Assembly: GCA_963773335.1 (NCBI GenBank)
Contig: CAVZAT010000004.1
Span: forward strand, 1,550,001-1,614,000
Direction: 5' to 3'
DNA from: UBA4742 sp963773335
Lineage (GTDB): Bacteria; Actinomycetota; Acidimicrobiia; Acidimicrobiales; Acidimicrobilacustridaceae
Length of the DNA stretch: 64,000 bases
The translations under genes and the position numbers were made by a program. The notes below the pieces were generated by a model. That model saw nothing but the letters and a program-made list of their open reading frames with translations. It ran no database searches and had not been told where the DNA came from. Positions 53,082 through 61,160 of this stretch are shown here, piece by piece. Every line of letters starts with the position of its first letter. Position 1 is the stretch's first letter.

Positions 53082-54116
53082 ATGACCGTCGCCATCGAGA
53101 CCCACGAGTTGAGCCGCGCCTTCGCCAGCGGCCCCGCTCTGGACGGGCTGACGATGACTGTCGAGCAGGGCGAGGTGTTGGCCCTGCTGGGTCCCAACGG
53201 CGCGGGCAAGACCACCACCGTGCGCCTGCTCAACGGCGTGCTCAGCCCTGACTACGGCTGGTCGTGGGTGGCCGGTTTCGACCCGGTGACCCAAGGCGAC
53301 GAGGTACGGCGACGCACCGGCGTGCTGACCGAGAACGCCGGGCTCGACGATCGCCTGACCAGTAGGGAGAACCTGGTGTTCACCGCCCGGCTCCGCGGAT
53401 TCCGTGGACCCGAAGCCGACCGCCGGGTCGACGAGCTGCTCGACCGGTTCGGCATGGCCGACCGGGCCGACGACCTGACCCAGGGCTTCTCCACCGGCCA
53501 GCGCAAGCGGGTGGCCCTGGCCCGGGCGCTGCTCCACGATCCCGAGGTCCTGTTCCTGGACGAGCCCACGTCGGGCCTGGATCCGGCTGGCACCCGCGAC
53601 GTCATCGAATTGATCCAGTCACTGTCGGGGCAGGGACGGACCATCGTGTTGGCCACCCACTTCCTGGGTGAGGCCGGTCGACTGGCCGATCGCATGGCTG
53701 TGCTGCACCGGGGCCAGCTGCGAGCCTTCGGGCGCCCCGGCGAGCTGGCCGCCCAGATCTGGGAGGGTGTGGCCGCCACCATCGACCTGGGCCGCGCCGC
53801 CGAGGTCGGCGTGGTGGCCACCATCGCCGGGGTGCCAGGCGCCACCGAGGTGGCAGCCACGGCGCCGGGCGCGGATCCCGCCGGTGCCACGTGCCGGGTG
53901 GCCGACCGGGAGGTGCTGCCTCGCATCGTGGCGGCGCTGGCCGCCCGAGACCTGGCCGTCTACCAGGTGATCTCGCATCCGCCCACGCTCGAGGATGTCT
54001 ACTTCGAGCTCGAGTCGCGCATCCTGGCCGAGACCGGTGACCGCTCATTGACTGACGGCTTCGGCCGGACGCAGCCGCCGGCCGAACGAGACACCGCCAC
54101 GGCCGGGATCTCGTGA
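53082..54116 (+). CDS. ABC exporter ATP-binding protein
   Basis: A 344-residue protein. LLGPNGAGKTTTVRLLNGVL is Walker A, GFSTGQRKRVALARALLHDP is the signature, VLFLDEPTSGLDPAGTRDVI is Walker B with D-loop, and VLATHFLGEAGRLADRMAVL the switch histidine. The C-terminal extension (about 215-344) resembles the drug/sodium-export (NatA/DrrA) type. It is coupled to the following permease by a 4-base overlap, and the two probably export a lipid, drug or ion. Confidence 0.92.
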   Translation: MTVAIETHELSRAFASGPALDGLTMTVEQGEVLALLGPNGAGKTTTVRLLNGVLSPDYGWSWVAGFDPVTQGDEVRRRTGVLTENAGLDDRLTSRENLVFTARLRGFRGPEADRRVDELLDRFGMADRADDLTQGFSTGQRKRVALARALLHDPEVLFLDEPTSGLDPAGTRDVIELIQSLSGQGRTIVLATHFLGEAGRLADRMAVLHRGQLRAFGRPGELAAQIWEGVAATIDLGRAAEVGVVATIAGVPGATEVAATAPGADPAGATCRVADREVLPRIVAALAARDLAVYQVISHPPTLEDVYFELESRILAETGDRSLTDGFGRTQPPAERDTATAGIS

Positions 54117-55030
54117 GCACGGCCACCCCCGTGGATGCGTCCACCCCGCCCACGCCGAGTCGTTCCCCCACGGGCCCCTCGAGCTCCGACGCGCCGTCGG
54201 AGGTTGCCCGCCCCCGCCCACCCCGGGACTGGAACGCCATCCGGCTGATCATGGGCAAGGACCTGCGGGCCGTGCGGCGGAGCAAGGCCATCGTGTTGCC
54301 GATGATCATCGTGCCGGCCGTGCTGTTGGTCCTGCTACCGGTCCTGTTGGGGCTCTTCGCCCGCTCCGCCCCGACCAGCCAGGTGGCGAGCGCGCTGAGC
54401 TCGCCCCTGCTGCACCGGCTGGCCGCACCCATCATCTCGCTGCCCGAGCGCCAGCAGCTGGTGGTGCTGGTGCTGGGCTACCTGCTCTCGCCGCTGTTGC
54501 TGGTCATCCCCCTGATGGTCTCGGCGGTGCTGGCCGCCGACGCCTTCGCCGGCGAGAAGGAGCGGCGCACCCTCGAGGGCCTGCTCCTGTTGCCCATCAG
54601 CGATCGCGACCTGTTCCTGGCCAAGGTCCTCAGCGCCTACATCCCGGCGCTGGCCATCACCTGGATCGGCGCCGTCGTGTACGCCGTGCTGAGCAACGTG
54701 ATCGCCTGGCCGGTCACCCATCGGGTGATCGTCCCGTTTTCGCAGTGGTTCGTGGTGATCGGGTGGATCGCGCCGGCAGTGGCCCTGCTGGCGCTCGGGC
54801 TGCTGGTGGCGGTGTCGTCGCGGGCCCGCACCACCCAGGAGGCCAACCAGCTGGGCGGCGCGGTGATCCTGCCCCTCATCTTCCTGGCTGCCGGCTACGC
54901 CTCGGTGCTGCTGTTGGTCCCGGTTCTGTCGGTGTTCGGCGTGGGCGTGGTCATCTGGGCCGGCGCGCTGGGTCTGCTGGCCCGCAACGGCCGCCGCTTC
55001 ACCAGAGATCGCCTCGCCACGAACAGCTGA
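54113..55030 (+). CDS. ABC-2 type exporter permease
   Basis: A 305-residue protein starting at GTG. A Pro/Ser-rich N-terminal tail (about 1-40) precedes IRLIMGKDLRAVRRSKAIVL, the cytoplasmic elbow, then six helices; FAGEKERRTLEGLLLLPISD is the ABC-2 conserved E-x2-R-x-x-x-x-G-x-L-L coupling segment. The order matches NatB-type permeases. It is translationally coupled to the ATPase. Confidence 0.9.
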   Translation: MSTATPVDASTPPTPSRSPTGPSSSDAPSEVARPRPPRDWNAIRLIMGKDLRAVRRSKAIVLPMIIVPAVLLVLLPVLLGLFARSAPTSQVASALSSPLLHRLAAPIISLPERQQLVVLVLGYLLSPLLLVIPLMVSAVLAADAFAGEKERRTLEGLLLLPISDRDLFLAKVLSAYIPALAITWIGAVVYAVLSNVIAWPVTHRVIVPFSQWFVVIGWIAPAVALLALGLLVAVSSRARTTQEANQLGGAVILPLIFLAAGYASVLLLVPVLSVFGVGVVIWAGALGLLARNGRRFTRDRLATNS

Positions 55031-55162
55031 GTGCTTGATCCATCGGGGGATTCCCGGCTCTGTCGGTCTTGAAGGCGTAGGCCGCCAGGCCGGAACCGCT
55101 GGACCGATGACACCCGGATGCCGAAGGCGCCCGGAGGGAGGCTTGCCCACCGGAGAGCCAGG

Positions 55163-55252
55163 TCATTTGGCGAAGATGACCAGCTGCAGGAAGGCCGCGC
55201 CCAGGATGGCGACCAGCAGGACGGCGAGCGCGATGGTGGTGCCCTTCCTCAT
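55163..55252 (-). CDS. 29-residue single-helix membrane micro-protein
   Basis: MRKGTTIALAVLLVAILGAA followed by FLQLVIFAK. Two basic residues, one 22-residue hydrophobic helix and a final lysine give an N-in single-span protein. Its ATG overlaps the DUF62 stop (ATGA), a clear sign of translational coupling. It is too small for most gene finders; its function is unknown but should relate to DUF62. Confidence 0.6.
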   Translation of the reverse strand: MRKGTTIALAVLLVAILGAAFLQLVIFAK

Positions 55253-56133
55253 CGGGGGCCTCCCGGAGCGGGCGAGAGCTGGACGGGCGTGACCGCCCCG
55301 GGCGCGGCGCCCTCCTGCCCGTCGTCGAACGCCTCGATCAGCACGGCCGCGCCGACGTGCAGCCCCAGGCGCTCGGCCGCCGAGTGGCGGTCCACGGCCA
55401 CCGAGACCAGGCCGTAGGAGTCGACCACCAACCCGACCTCGCCCGGGGCGACCTCCCCGTAGCTGGCGGCCCGACGGGCCGTGCGCCGATCGTCGCCGAT
55501 GCGCAGCCCCATGCGGTCGCCAAAATCGGCCAGCTCCTCGGGATCGACGTTGAGCTGGGCGTTGCCGTACCGATCCACCCACAGGACCTCGGCCACCAGC
55601 AGTCCCTGTTCGTCGAGGTGGCTGATGGGCAGCACGCCCGGGAACAACCCGATGGGGTCGATCTCGGGGCCGAGCTCGGGCAAGGCGACACCGGCGCACA
55701 GATGTGCGGCCACCGGGGCGAACACATCACGGCCGGCAAAGGTGGGACCGGGCGCTTCGAGATGGAAGGTGGGTTCGGTCAGCTCCACCGCCCGATCGGC
55801 GCCGCCCACCAGCGCGACCGCCGGGGCCAACAGCCCGTTGTCGGGCCCCACCAGCACCGACGCACCGTTGCCCACCTCCACCGCCACGGCTCGACGGGCT
55901 CCACCTACGCCGGGGTCGACCACGGCCAGTACCACTCCCGGACAGAGGTACTGGGCGCTGCGGGCCAGAGCCAGGGCCCCGGCCCGGATGTCATGCGCTG
56001 GCACCTGGTGGGTCACGTCGATCACCGCCACCTCGGGCGCGATGGCCCGGATGACGGAGTGGACGACCCCTACGAACTCGTCGTCATGGCCGTAGTCCGA
56101 GAGGAAGGAGATCGTGTCGTAGTGCATGGCCAT
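55249..56133 (-). CDS. SAM hydrolase (DUF62, SAM hydroxide adenosyltransferase)
   Basis: A 294-residue protein. YDTISFLSDYGHDDEFVGVV is the N-terminal SAM-binding segment, IDVTHQVPAHDIRAGALALA carries the catalytic D/R/H region, GVVLAVVDPGVGGARRAVAV and GPTFAGRDVFAPVAAHL follow, and VLWVDRYGNAQLNVDPEELA is the C-terminal domain. It belongs to the family of chlorinases/fluorinases, but without a halide loop most members split SAM to adenosine and methionine. An annotated GTG/ATG pair begins MAMHYD. Downstream it is coupled to a 29-residue protein. Confidence 0.9.
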   Translation of the reverse strand: MAMHYDTISFLSDYGHDDEFVGVVHSVIRAIAPEVAVIDVTHQVPAHDIRAGALALARSAQYLCPGVVLAVVDPGVGGARRAVAVEVGNGASVLVGPDNGLLAPAVALVGGADRAVELTEPTFHLEAPGPTFAGRDVFAPVAAHLCAGVALPELGPEIDPIGLFPGVLPISHLDEQGLLVAEVLWVDRYGNAQLNVDPEELADFGDRMGLRIGDDRRTARRAASYGEVAPGEVGLVVDSYGLVSVAVDRHSAAERLGLHVGAAVLIEAFDDGQEGAAPGAVTPVQLSPAPGGPR

Positions 56134-56182
56134 GGCCTCCAGACGCTACCGGACCCCGGTCACCGGTCCGCCCCGCCTGCGG

Positions 56183-56974
56183 TCAGCCGGCCGCCAGCTG
56201 GCGCGACCGGTCGGTGGCCGCGGCCACCGCGGCGATGAACGCGGCCCGGGTGGCCCGATCCTCCAGAACCGCCAGTCCGGCGGCGGTGGTCCCGGCCGGC
56301 GAGGTGACGCCCGCCCGCAGCGCAGCCGGGTCGTCGCCGGTCTCGGCCAGCAGGCGAGCCGACCCCAGCAGGGTGGCCACCGTGAGCTCGACGGCCGTGT
56401 CGCGGGGCAACCCGGCCAGCACCCCGCCCTCGATCAGGGCCTCGGCCACCAGGAAGACATACGCCGGCCCCGAACCGGACAACCCAGTCACCGCGTCGAG
56501 CAGGTGCTCGTCCACCCGCACCACCAGGCCCACCGCACCGAGCACCGATTCGGCCCAGTCCAGATCCTCGGGCGATGCCTGCGTGCCCCCGGCGATCGCC
56601 GCCGCGCCGGCGCCGACCAGCGCCGGCGTGTTGGGCATGGCCCGCACCACCGGGGTACCGGGAGCCAGGGCGGCTTCCAGCCGGGCCAGGGTCACGCCGG
56701 CGGCGATGGACAGGACCCGGCCCACGGCCAACCCGGCCATGGCTGCGCAGACACCCGCCACCTGTGCCGGCTTGACCGCCACGACCACACCCTCGGCCGG
56801 CACGGGCGAGTCGCTCACGCCGATGTCGGGGTACCGCTCGCACAGCAGCTCGCGCCGTGACGCCACCGGCTCCACCACGATCAGGTCGGCCGGCTGGGCC
56901 CACCCGCCGGCCAGCAGACCACTTAGCAGGGCTTCGCCCATGCGTCCCCCGCCCACCAGCGCCAGTCGAGTCAT
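56183..56974 (-). CDS. proC: Pyrroline-5-carboxylate reductase
   Basis: A 263-residue protein. MTRLALVGGGRMGEALLSGL is the NADPH site; VVVAVKPAQVAGVCAAMAGL, VRAMPNTPALVGAGAAAIAG and AVTGLSGSGPAYVFLVAEAL form the core, the last with the substrate-binding S-x-S-G-P-A-Y-x-F. AGVTSPAGTTAAGLAVLED is the C-terminal dimer/active-site block. It makes the last step of proline synthesis. It has its own candidate promoter with a palindromic operator. Confidence 0.95.
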   Translation of the reverse strand: MTRLALVGGGRMGEALLSGLLAGGWAQPADLIVVEPVASRRELLCERYPDIGVSDSPVPAEGVVVAVKPAQVAGVCAAMAGLAVGRVLSIAAGVTLARLEAALAPGTPVVRAMPNTPALVGAGAAAIAGGTQASPEDLDWAESVLGAVGLVVRVDEHLLDAVTGLSGSGPAYVFLVAEALIEGGVLAGLPRDTAVELTVATLLGSARLLAETGDDPAALRAGVTSPAGTTAAGLAVLEDRATRAAFIAAVAAATDRSRQLAAG

Positions 56975-57049
56975 GTCGTGAGGCTAATCGGGGAGCGAGG
57001 AGCGGCGTACCTTCCCGAGCACCGCCGTCCCCCGCTCCCGAGGTCCGGC

Positions 57050-57079
57050 CATCTCAGCATGAGATGTATGGAAAGTCAA
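57050..57079 (-). promoter_or_regulatory. Candidate proC promoter with operator hairpin
   Basis: On the minus strand TTGACT (57074-57079), a 17-base spacer and TGAGAT (57051-57056). CATCTCA-GCA-TGAGATG (57050-57066) is a perfect 7-base-arm inverted repeat covering the -10 and part of the spacer, as expected of a repressor site. The region is distinctly AT-richer than its surroundings. Confidence 0.5.
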
Positions 57080-57104
57080 TGAAACGTGCCTAAATCCCCC
57101 ATAA

Positions 57105-57599
57105 TCAGCCTTTGAACACGCTGGCGTAGCCGATGCGCATGGCCGGGCGGAAGAACTGCTCGACCCAGGCGTAGAGGGATCCCAGGATCCGGTCGAGCTC
57201 GGTCTCGTCCAGGGCATGCACCCCGACCTGGCCGACCAGGAAGATGGCGTCTTCCGCGCCCACCGCGAAGGCGGCGCCGTAGAGCTTGAGGTTGCGCCGG
57301 AGCAGGTGCTCGTAGAACTGGGCCAGATTCTCGACGGGCGCGGGCATCACGTAGGTCTCGTAGTGCAGGGTGCGTTGGCCGAGGGCGAACCACACGGTGA
57401 AGGTCGCCTTCTGCTCCCCGGCCAGCCGGACGTACCAACGCCGCTCTCCCGGCTCGCCCCGGTCGACCGCGGTCACCGCCGGGTTCCCGGCCAGCTGCTC
57501 GGCCAGCCAGGCGTCGATCCGAGCCTCGAGCCGGTCGAGCTCGTCGCGATCGGCCGGGCTGTCGGGCCCGACCATCTCATCGGGTCGCCTCACCGGCAT
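57105..57599 (-). CDS. YbjN-domain protein
   Basis: A 164-residue protein; the ATG giving MPVRRPDEMVGPDSPADRDE overlaps mshA by 10 bases, while a second ATG eight codons later (MVGPDSP) would avoid it. RWYVRLAGEQKATFTVWFAL and LHYETYVMPAPVENLAQFYE, then LLRRNLKLYGAAFAVGAEDA, follow the YbjN/sensory-transduction-regulator fold, related to type III secretion chaperones. In mycobacteria and others it is encoded beside MshA. Function is unclear, perhaps a chaperone for protein partners. Confidence 0.85.
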   Translation of the reverse strand: MPVRRPDEMVGPDSPADRDELDRLEARIDAWLAEQLAGNPAVTAVDRGEPGERRWYVRLAGEQKATFTVWFALGQRTLHYETYVMPAPVENLAQFYEHLLRRNLKLYGAAFAVGAEDAIFLVGQVGVHALDETELDRILGSLYAWVEQFFRPAMRIGYASVFKG

Positions 57600-58807
57600 T
57601 CCACCAGGGCCCGGGCCGTGAGATCGGCGTACACGCGACGCAGCCGGGCCGCGGCGGTCGACCAACGGAAGTCCCCGGCCCGCGCCACCGAGGCGCGGGA
57701 GAAGGCTCGGGCGGTCCCGGCATCGTCGAGCACGACGGAGGCGAACCGGGCGTAGTCGCCGGGATCGCGGCCCTCGACCAGGTAGCCGGTACGTCCGTGG
57801 TCGACGAGGGTGGCCAGCCCGCCCACCTCGGCGGCGACCACCGGGGTACCGCAGGCCGCGGCTTCGAGGGCGACCAGACCGAAGGACTCCGACCTGCTGG
57901 GTACGATGCAGACATCGGCGGCCCGGTAGTAGGTGGAGAGCAGGTGATGGGGCTGGGGCGCCACGAAGCGCACCGCGCCGCCCAGACCCAGTTCGTCGAC
58001 CAGTTGACGGAGGTGGTGTTGCTCGTGCGGGCCCTCGGGCCCACTGGCACCGCCCACGACCACCAGCAGGGCGTCGCGGTGACGACGGCGCAACTCGGCC
58101 AGGGCCCGCACGGCCACATCGGCCCCCTTGAGGGGCTGGATGCGGCCAACGAACAGCAGCACGGGATGGTCGCCCAGGCGCAGCGCCCGGCGGGCGCCGC
58201 CCCGGTCGCCGGGTGAGAAGAAGGCGTGGTCGACGCCCGGGGCCACGATCTCGATGCGCTCCGGCGCAGCACCGTAGAGCTCGACCAGCTGGGTGGCCTC
58301 GGCCCGACACGACGCCAGGATGGCATCGGAGCACCCGATGACCTCGGTCTCGGCCTGCACCCGCCGGGCCGGTTCGGCATCGCCGGTCTCGGCCTTGACC
58401 CGGGCCAGGGTGTGGAAGGTCGACACCAGCGGGAGCGACAACTCGTGTTTGAGCCGATGGCCGACGGCGCCCGACAGCCAGTAGTTGGCGTGGATGGCGT
58501 CCACGTCGGCGGCCCGCACCAGGTGACGGCGCACCCCATCGGTGAAGTCGTCCACCACCTCGGGCAACTTCTCCTTGGCCAGGTCGTGGGGCCCCGCCTC
58601 GATGTGCACCACCCGGAAGCCGGGTTCCACCTCGACCACCTCGGGCAGGTCGTCGCGCCAACGGCGAACGAACACGTCGGCACGCACGCCCGCCTGGGCC
58701 AGGGCCGACACCAGCTCGCGCACGTAGACGTTCATGCCCCCGCTGTCGCCCGCCCCGGGCTGGGTGAGCGGGGAGGTGTGCATGGACAGCACGGCCAGGG
58801 TGCGCAC
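57590..58807 (-). CDS. mshA: D-inositol-3-phosphate glycosyltransferase MshA
   Basis: A 405-residue GT-B (GT4) enzyme. MRTLAVLSMHTSPLTQPGAG then DSGGMNVYVRELVSALAQAG is the N-terminal inositol-phosphate-binding loop typical of MshA; FVGRIQPLKGADVAVRALAE and VPSRSESFGLVALEAAACGT give the UDP-GlcNAc site with the E-x7-E pair. It makes GlcNAc-inositol phosphate, the first step to mycothiol, the actinobacterial low-molecular thiol. This gene is a strong lineage marker. It overlaps the YbjN gene by ten bases. Confidence 0.95.
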   Translation of the reverse strand: MRTLAVLSMHTSPLTQPGAGDSGGMNVYVRELVSALAQAGVRADVFVRRWRDDLPEVVEVEPGFRVVHIEAGPHDLAKEKLPEVVDDFTDGVRRHLVRAADVDAIHANYWLSGAVGHRLKHELSLPLVSTFHTLARVKAETGDAEPARRVQAETEVIGCSDAILASCRAEATQLVELYGAAPERIEIVAPGVDHAFFSPGDRGGARRALRLGDHPVLLFVGRIQPLKGADVAVRALAELRRRHRDALLVVVGGASGPEGPHEQHHLRQLVDELGLGGAVRFVAPQPHHLLSTYYRAADVCIVPSRSESFGLVALEAAACGTPVVAAEVGGLATLVDHGRTGYLVEGRDPGDYARFASVVLDDAGTARAFSRASVARAGDFRWSTAAARLRRVYADLTARALVECR

Positions 58808-58809
58808 GA

Positions 58810-59232
58810 TCAGGCCGTCCGCTCGTCGGGTACGGCACCGTCGGCGGGGTGGTCACCCACGTGCGCATGGCGGAACGACTGGTAGATGTGGATGAGGGCC
58901 CGCTTCTGGTCGACGTCGAGGTGGGGATCGCGCCCGATCTCGTCGACCACCGAGGACGGCTCGAGGCGGGGCTCGAGGATCCCGGCTCGCACGTACAGCG
59001 ACTCCACCGAGATGGACAGGGCCCGGGCGATCTGCTTGAGGATGTCGGCCGAGGGCTTGCGCAGGCCCCGCTCGATCTGGCTCAGGTACGGGTTGGAGAT
59101 GCCCGACAACTCCGACAACTTGCGCAACGAGAGGCGCCCCAGCCGTCGCTGCTCGCGGATGAAGTCACCCAGGCTCTGGGCGACGCCTGGCTCGGCGTCT
59201 CCGACGACGAGGGGCGATGCGGGGCCGGACAT
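58810..59232 (-). CDS. XRE family regulator conserved in actinobacteria
   Basis: A 140-residue protein. LGDFIREQRRLGRLSLRKLS and ELSGISNPYLSQIERGLRKP are the helix-turn-helix (about 21-75), followed by SADILKQIARALSISVESLY and VRAGILEPR. A short C-terminal helix region (DPHLDVDQKRALIHIYQSFR) is the group hallmark of this actinobacterial regulator. It lies two bases upstream of mshA and probably shares its transcript, but the controlled genes are unknown. Confidence 0.88.
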   Translation of the reverse strand: MSGPASPLVVGDAEPGVAQSLGDFIREQRRLGRLSLRKLSELSGISNPYLSQIERGLRKPSADILKQIARALSISVESLYVRAGILEPRLEPSSVVDEIGRDPHLDVDQKRALIHIYQSFRHAHVGDHPADGAVPDERTA

Positions 59233-59345
59233 CCGGACCAGCCTAATGGCCCGGATCCCGGCTCAGCTCCGGTGCCCGTTCTGGGGAGCCACCGCGTCGG
59301 TCAGCGATCGGAGACGCCGCCAACCGGGACCCGAAGCGTCGATCC

Positions 59346-59876
59346 TCAGGTCAGCAGGCCGTCGACCGTGGCTTCGCCCGTGCGGTAGCGACGGGTGAGC
59401 TCGGCCTGGAGGGCGTCGATCTGATCGAAGTAGGCGTGGCGGCGGTCCGACACCCGCAGCTCGAAGGCCTCGAGCCGGCGCTGGAGCCCGAGCAGGGCCT
59501 CGTCATCGAGGGCGGTCACTTCCCCGATGACCCCTCCGGCCAGGATGGCGTCGAGCTCGGCCGACAGCTCGGGATCGATGTCGGTGGGCTCGAGCTGCTG
59601 GGACAGGCGCCCCACCCCGGCCGGGCGGGGACCCTCAGCCAGGATGCCGGGCAGCTCGTCGATGAGGGCGGAACGATCCGTCCGCACCCCGACCTCGCGG
59701 CGCACCAACTCGCGGTTCACGATGTCGAGTGGGCCCTGCACCATCCGGCGTAGATAGGACAGCCCCGTCTCCACGTCGACGCACTCGGCGCGCATGGACC
59801 GGATCTCGTCGATCGGACGAGCCTCGAGGTCGGTCAGGAAGTCCGAAGCCAACAGGCGGTCGTCGCGAGCGGTCAT
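59346..59876 (-). CDS. RsiG/AmfC-type anti-sigma factor, predicted c-di-GMP-binding
   Basis: A 176-residue helical protein. It holds two copies of the E-x3-S-x2-R-x3-Q-x3-D signature of RsiG. The first (E36, S40, R43, Q47, D51; ETGLSYLRRMVQGPLD) is exact. The second (E139, S143, R146, F150, D154; ELRVSDRRHAYFDQID) differs only by Phe for Gln. In Streptomyces RsiG these two helices form an antiparallel coiled coil that grips a c-di-GMP dimer and then holds sigma WhiG, delaying development. The linker (about 60-125) is proline-rich and variable. No WhiG/FliA gene is in the window. Confidence 0.78.
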   Translation of the reverse strand: MTARDDRLLASDFLTDLEARPIDEIRSMRAECVDVETGLSYLRRMVQGPLDIVNRELVRREVGVRTDRSALIDELPGILAEGPRPAGVGRLSQQLEPTDIDPELSAELDAILAGGVIGEVTALDDEALLGLQRRLEAFELRVSDRRHAYFDQIDALQAELTRRYRTGEATVDGLLT

Positions 59877-59955
59877 GGCATCTCCCAGGCTATCGAGCCC
59901 AACGACACCTGTCATCGGGTCGCGGCGGCACGAGCGCATCGCGCTGGCGGGCTCC

Positions 59956-61065
59956 CTACAGGAAGCGCCAGAGTGCCGCCATCCAGATGGGCCCGACCAG
60001 CAGCAGCGAGTCGAGTCGGCGCAGCGCCTGAGCGCGGGCCGCGGCCGCGGGCAGCAGTTCGGTGGCCACGAGCTGGCCCAGCGGGAACAACACGGCCGCC
60101 AACCCCCCGAAGATGAGCGCCGAGGACACGACGAACGGCGGCACGGCGAAGACTCCGAGGGCGAAGGCCACCACCACCGCGGCCACGATGCCGGCCACCG
60201 GCCCCTCGATGGGGGTGGCGGCATCCGTGCCCACCACGAAGTCGCCCAGGTCGTAGGCCGACACCAACAGCACCAACGACACGGCGGCACCGATCTCCTG
60301 GTGGCGGATGACCACCAACGACGCGGCGGCCAGCCCGACCGGGAAGCCGCAGCGCAGCGTGAGCCCGGCCATGGCCCAGATGCGGCGGCGGCGGCGGTGG
60401 GACCGGCTGACCACCGTGGTCACCACGGCCGCCAGGGCCACGACCACACAGGCCAAACCCAGCGATGCCGTGCCCAGCGCGGCGGCCAGGGGCAGGGCCA
60501 GCGCGCTCAGCCCGGCCACCGGGGCGTTGGCAGCCAACCCGACGCGACGCCAGGCCGCCGCCGTCTGCGACGCGGCCGCGCCCGCCACCAGAGCCATCAC
60601 CACGGCCAGGGGCCAGGGGCCCAGCGCGACGGCCACCAGCAGCACCACGAACCACAGCAGACCCAGCCGGATGCGGGGCCCATCGATGTCGTAACCGCCG
60701 ACCAGTCCGTCGGCCAACGAGCGGGTCAGCCCGACCGGGGCGACGGCCGAGGCCGGTGTGGCCGATCGGGCGGAGCGCCCGGCGGTGGTCGGACGCCCTC
60801 GGCCGGCCACGGCCGGGTCGAGCGCCTCGGAGCCGCCGGACACCGGAGGCAGCACCGCCACCTCGTCGTCGTCGCCGACGGGGTCGTCGCGCCGAGCCGG
60901 CTCGCCGTTGCACCACACCTGGGCCGTGGCCAGCGACGCGGCGAACCCGTCACCGTAGCGGCGCTCCGCCTCGTCGAGCACCGCCCCGACGGTGGGCCCC
61001 GGGATGGTGTCCCGACCGATTCCCGCCGCCTGGCGCGCTGCCGCGAACAGCCGGATGGTTGCCAC
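59956..61065 (-). CDS. MoaD/ThiS-like sulfur-carrier domain fused to a membrane domain (CdsA-like)
   Basis: A 369-residue protein with GTG start. Residues 1-78 are a ubiquitin-like beta-grasp of MoaD type: VATIRLFAAARQAAGIGRDT to WCNGEPARRDDPVGDDDEVA and VLPPVSGG, ending at G77-G78 exactly as free MoaD ends. But it goes on SEALDPAVAGRGRP and, after about 40 flexible residues, into eight or so membrane helices (LGLLWFVVLLVAVALGPWPL to LVGPIWMAALWRFL) resembling phosphatidate cytidylyltransferases, with SAYDLGDFVVGTDAATPIEG as the most conserved loop. A free diglycine would need proteolysis, so either cleavage releases a carrier or the fold is reused. No stop or frame change lies between. Confidence 0.75.
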   Translation of the reverse strand: MATIRLFAAARQAAGIGRDTIPGPTVGAVLDEAERRYGDGFAASLATAQVWCNGEPARRDDPVGDDDEVAVLPPVSGGSEALDPAVAGRGRPTTAGRSARSATPASAVAPVGLTRSLADGLVGGYDIDGPRIRLGLLWFVVLLVAVALGPWPLAVVMALVAGAAASQTAAAWRRVGLAANAPVAGLSALALPLAAALGTASLGLACVVVALAAVVTTVVSRSHRRRRRIWAMAGLTLRCGFPVGLAAASLVVIRHQEIGAAVSLVLLVSAYDLGDFVVGTDAATPIEGPVAGIVAAVVVAFALGVFAVPPFVVSSALIFGGLAAVLFPLGQLVATELLPAAAARAQALRRLDSLLLVGPIWMAALWRFL

Positions 61066-61135
61066 CGATCGAGGATACCGGCCCCTCGCGTCGACCGGCC
61101 CGCCGACCGACCGAAGGGGAGTGGCCCGGACCGTC

Positions 61136-61150
61136 GTACCGCTTCGGTAC
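61136..61150. promoter_or_regulatory. Inverted repeat GTACCG-CTT-CGGTAC before the phosphatase
   Basis: Perfect 6-base arms with a 3-base loop, ending 10 bases before the ATG. It could be an operator or an mRNA hairpin near the ribosome-binding site. No obvious Shine-Dalgarno lies between. Confidence 0.4.
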
Positions 61151-61160
61151 GGTGCTCGAG

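Noticed and set aside
55249..56133. SAM-dependent chlorinase or fluorinase
   Set aside because: No evidence for the halide-binding insertion and no natural-product cluster nearby; SAM hydrolysis is the default for the family.
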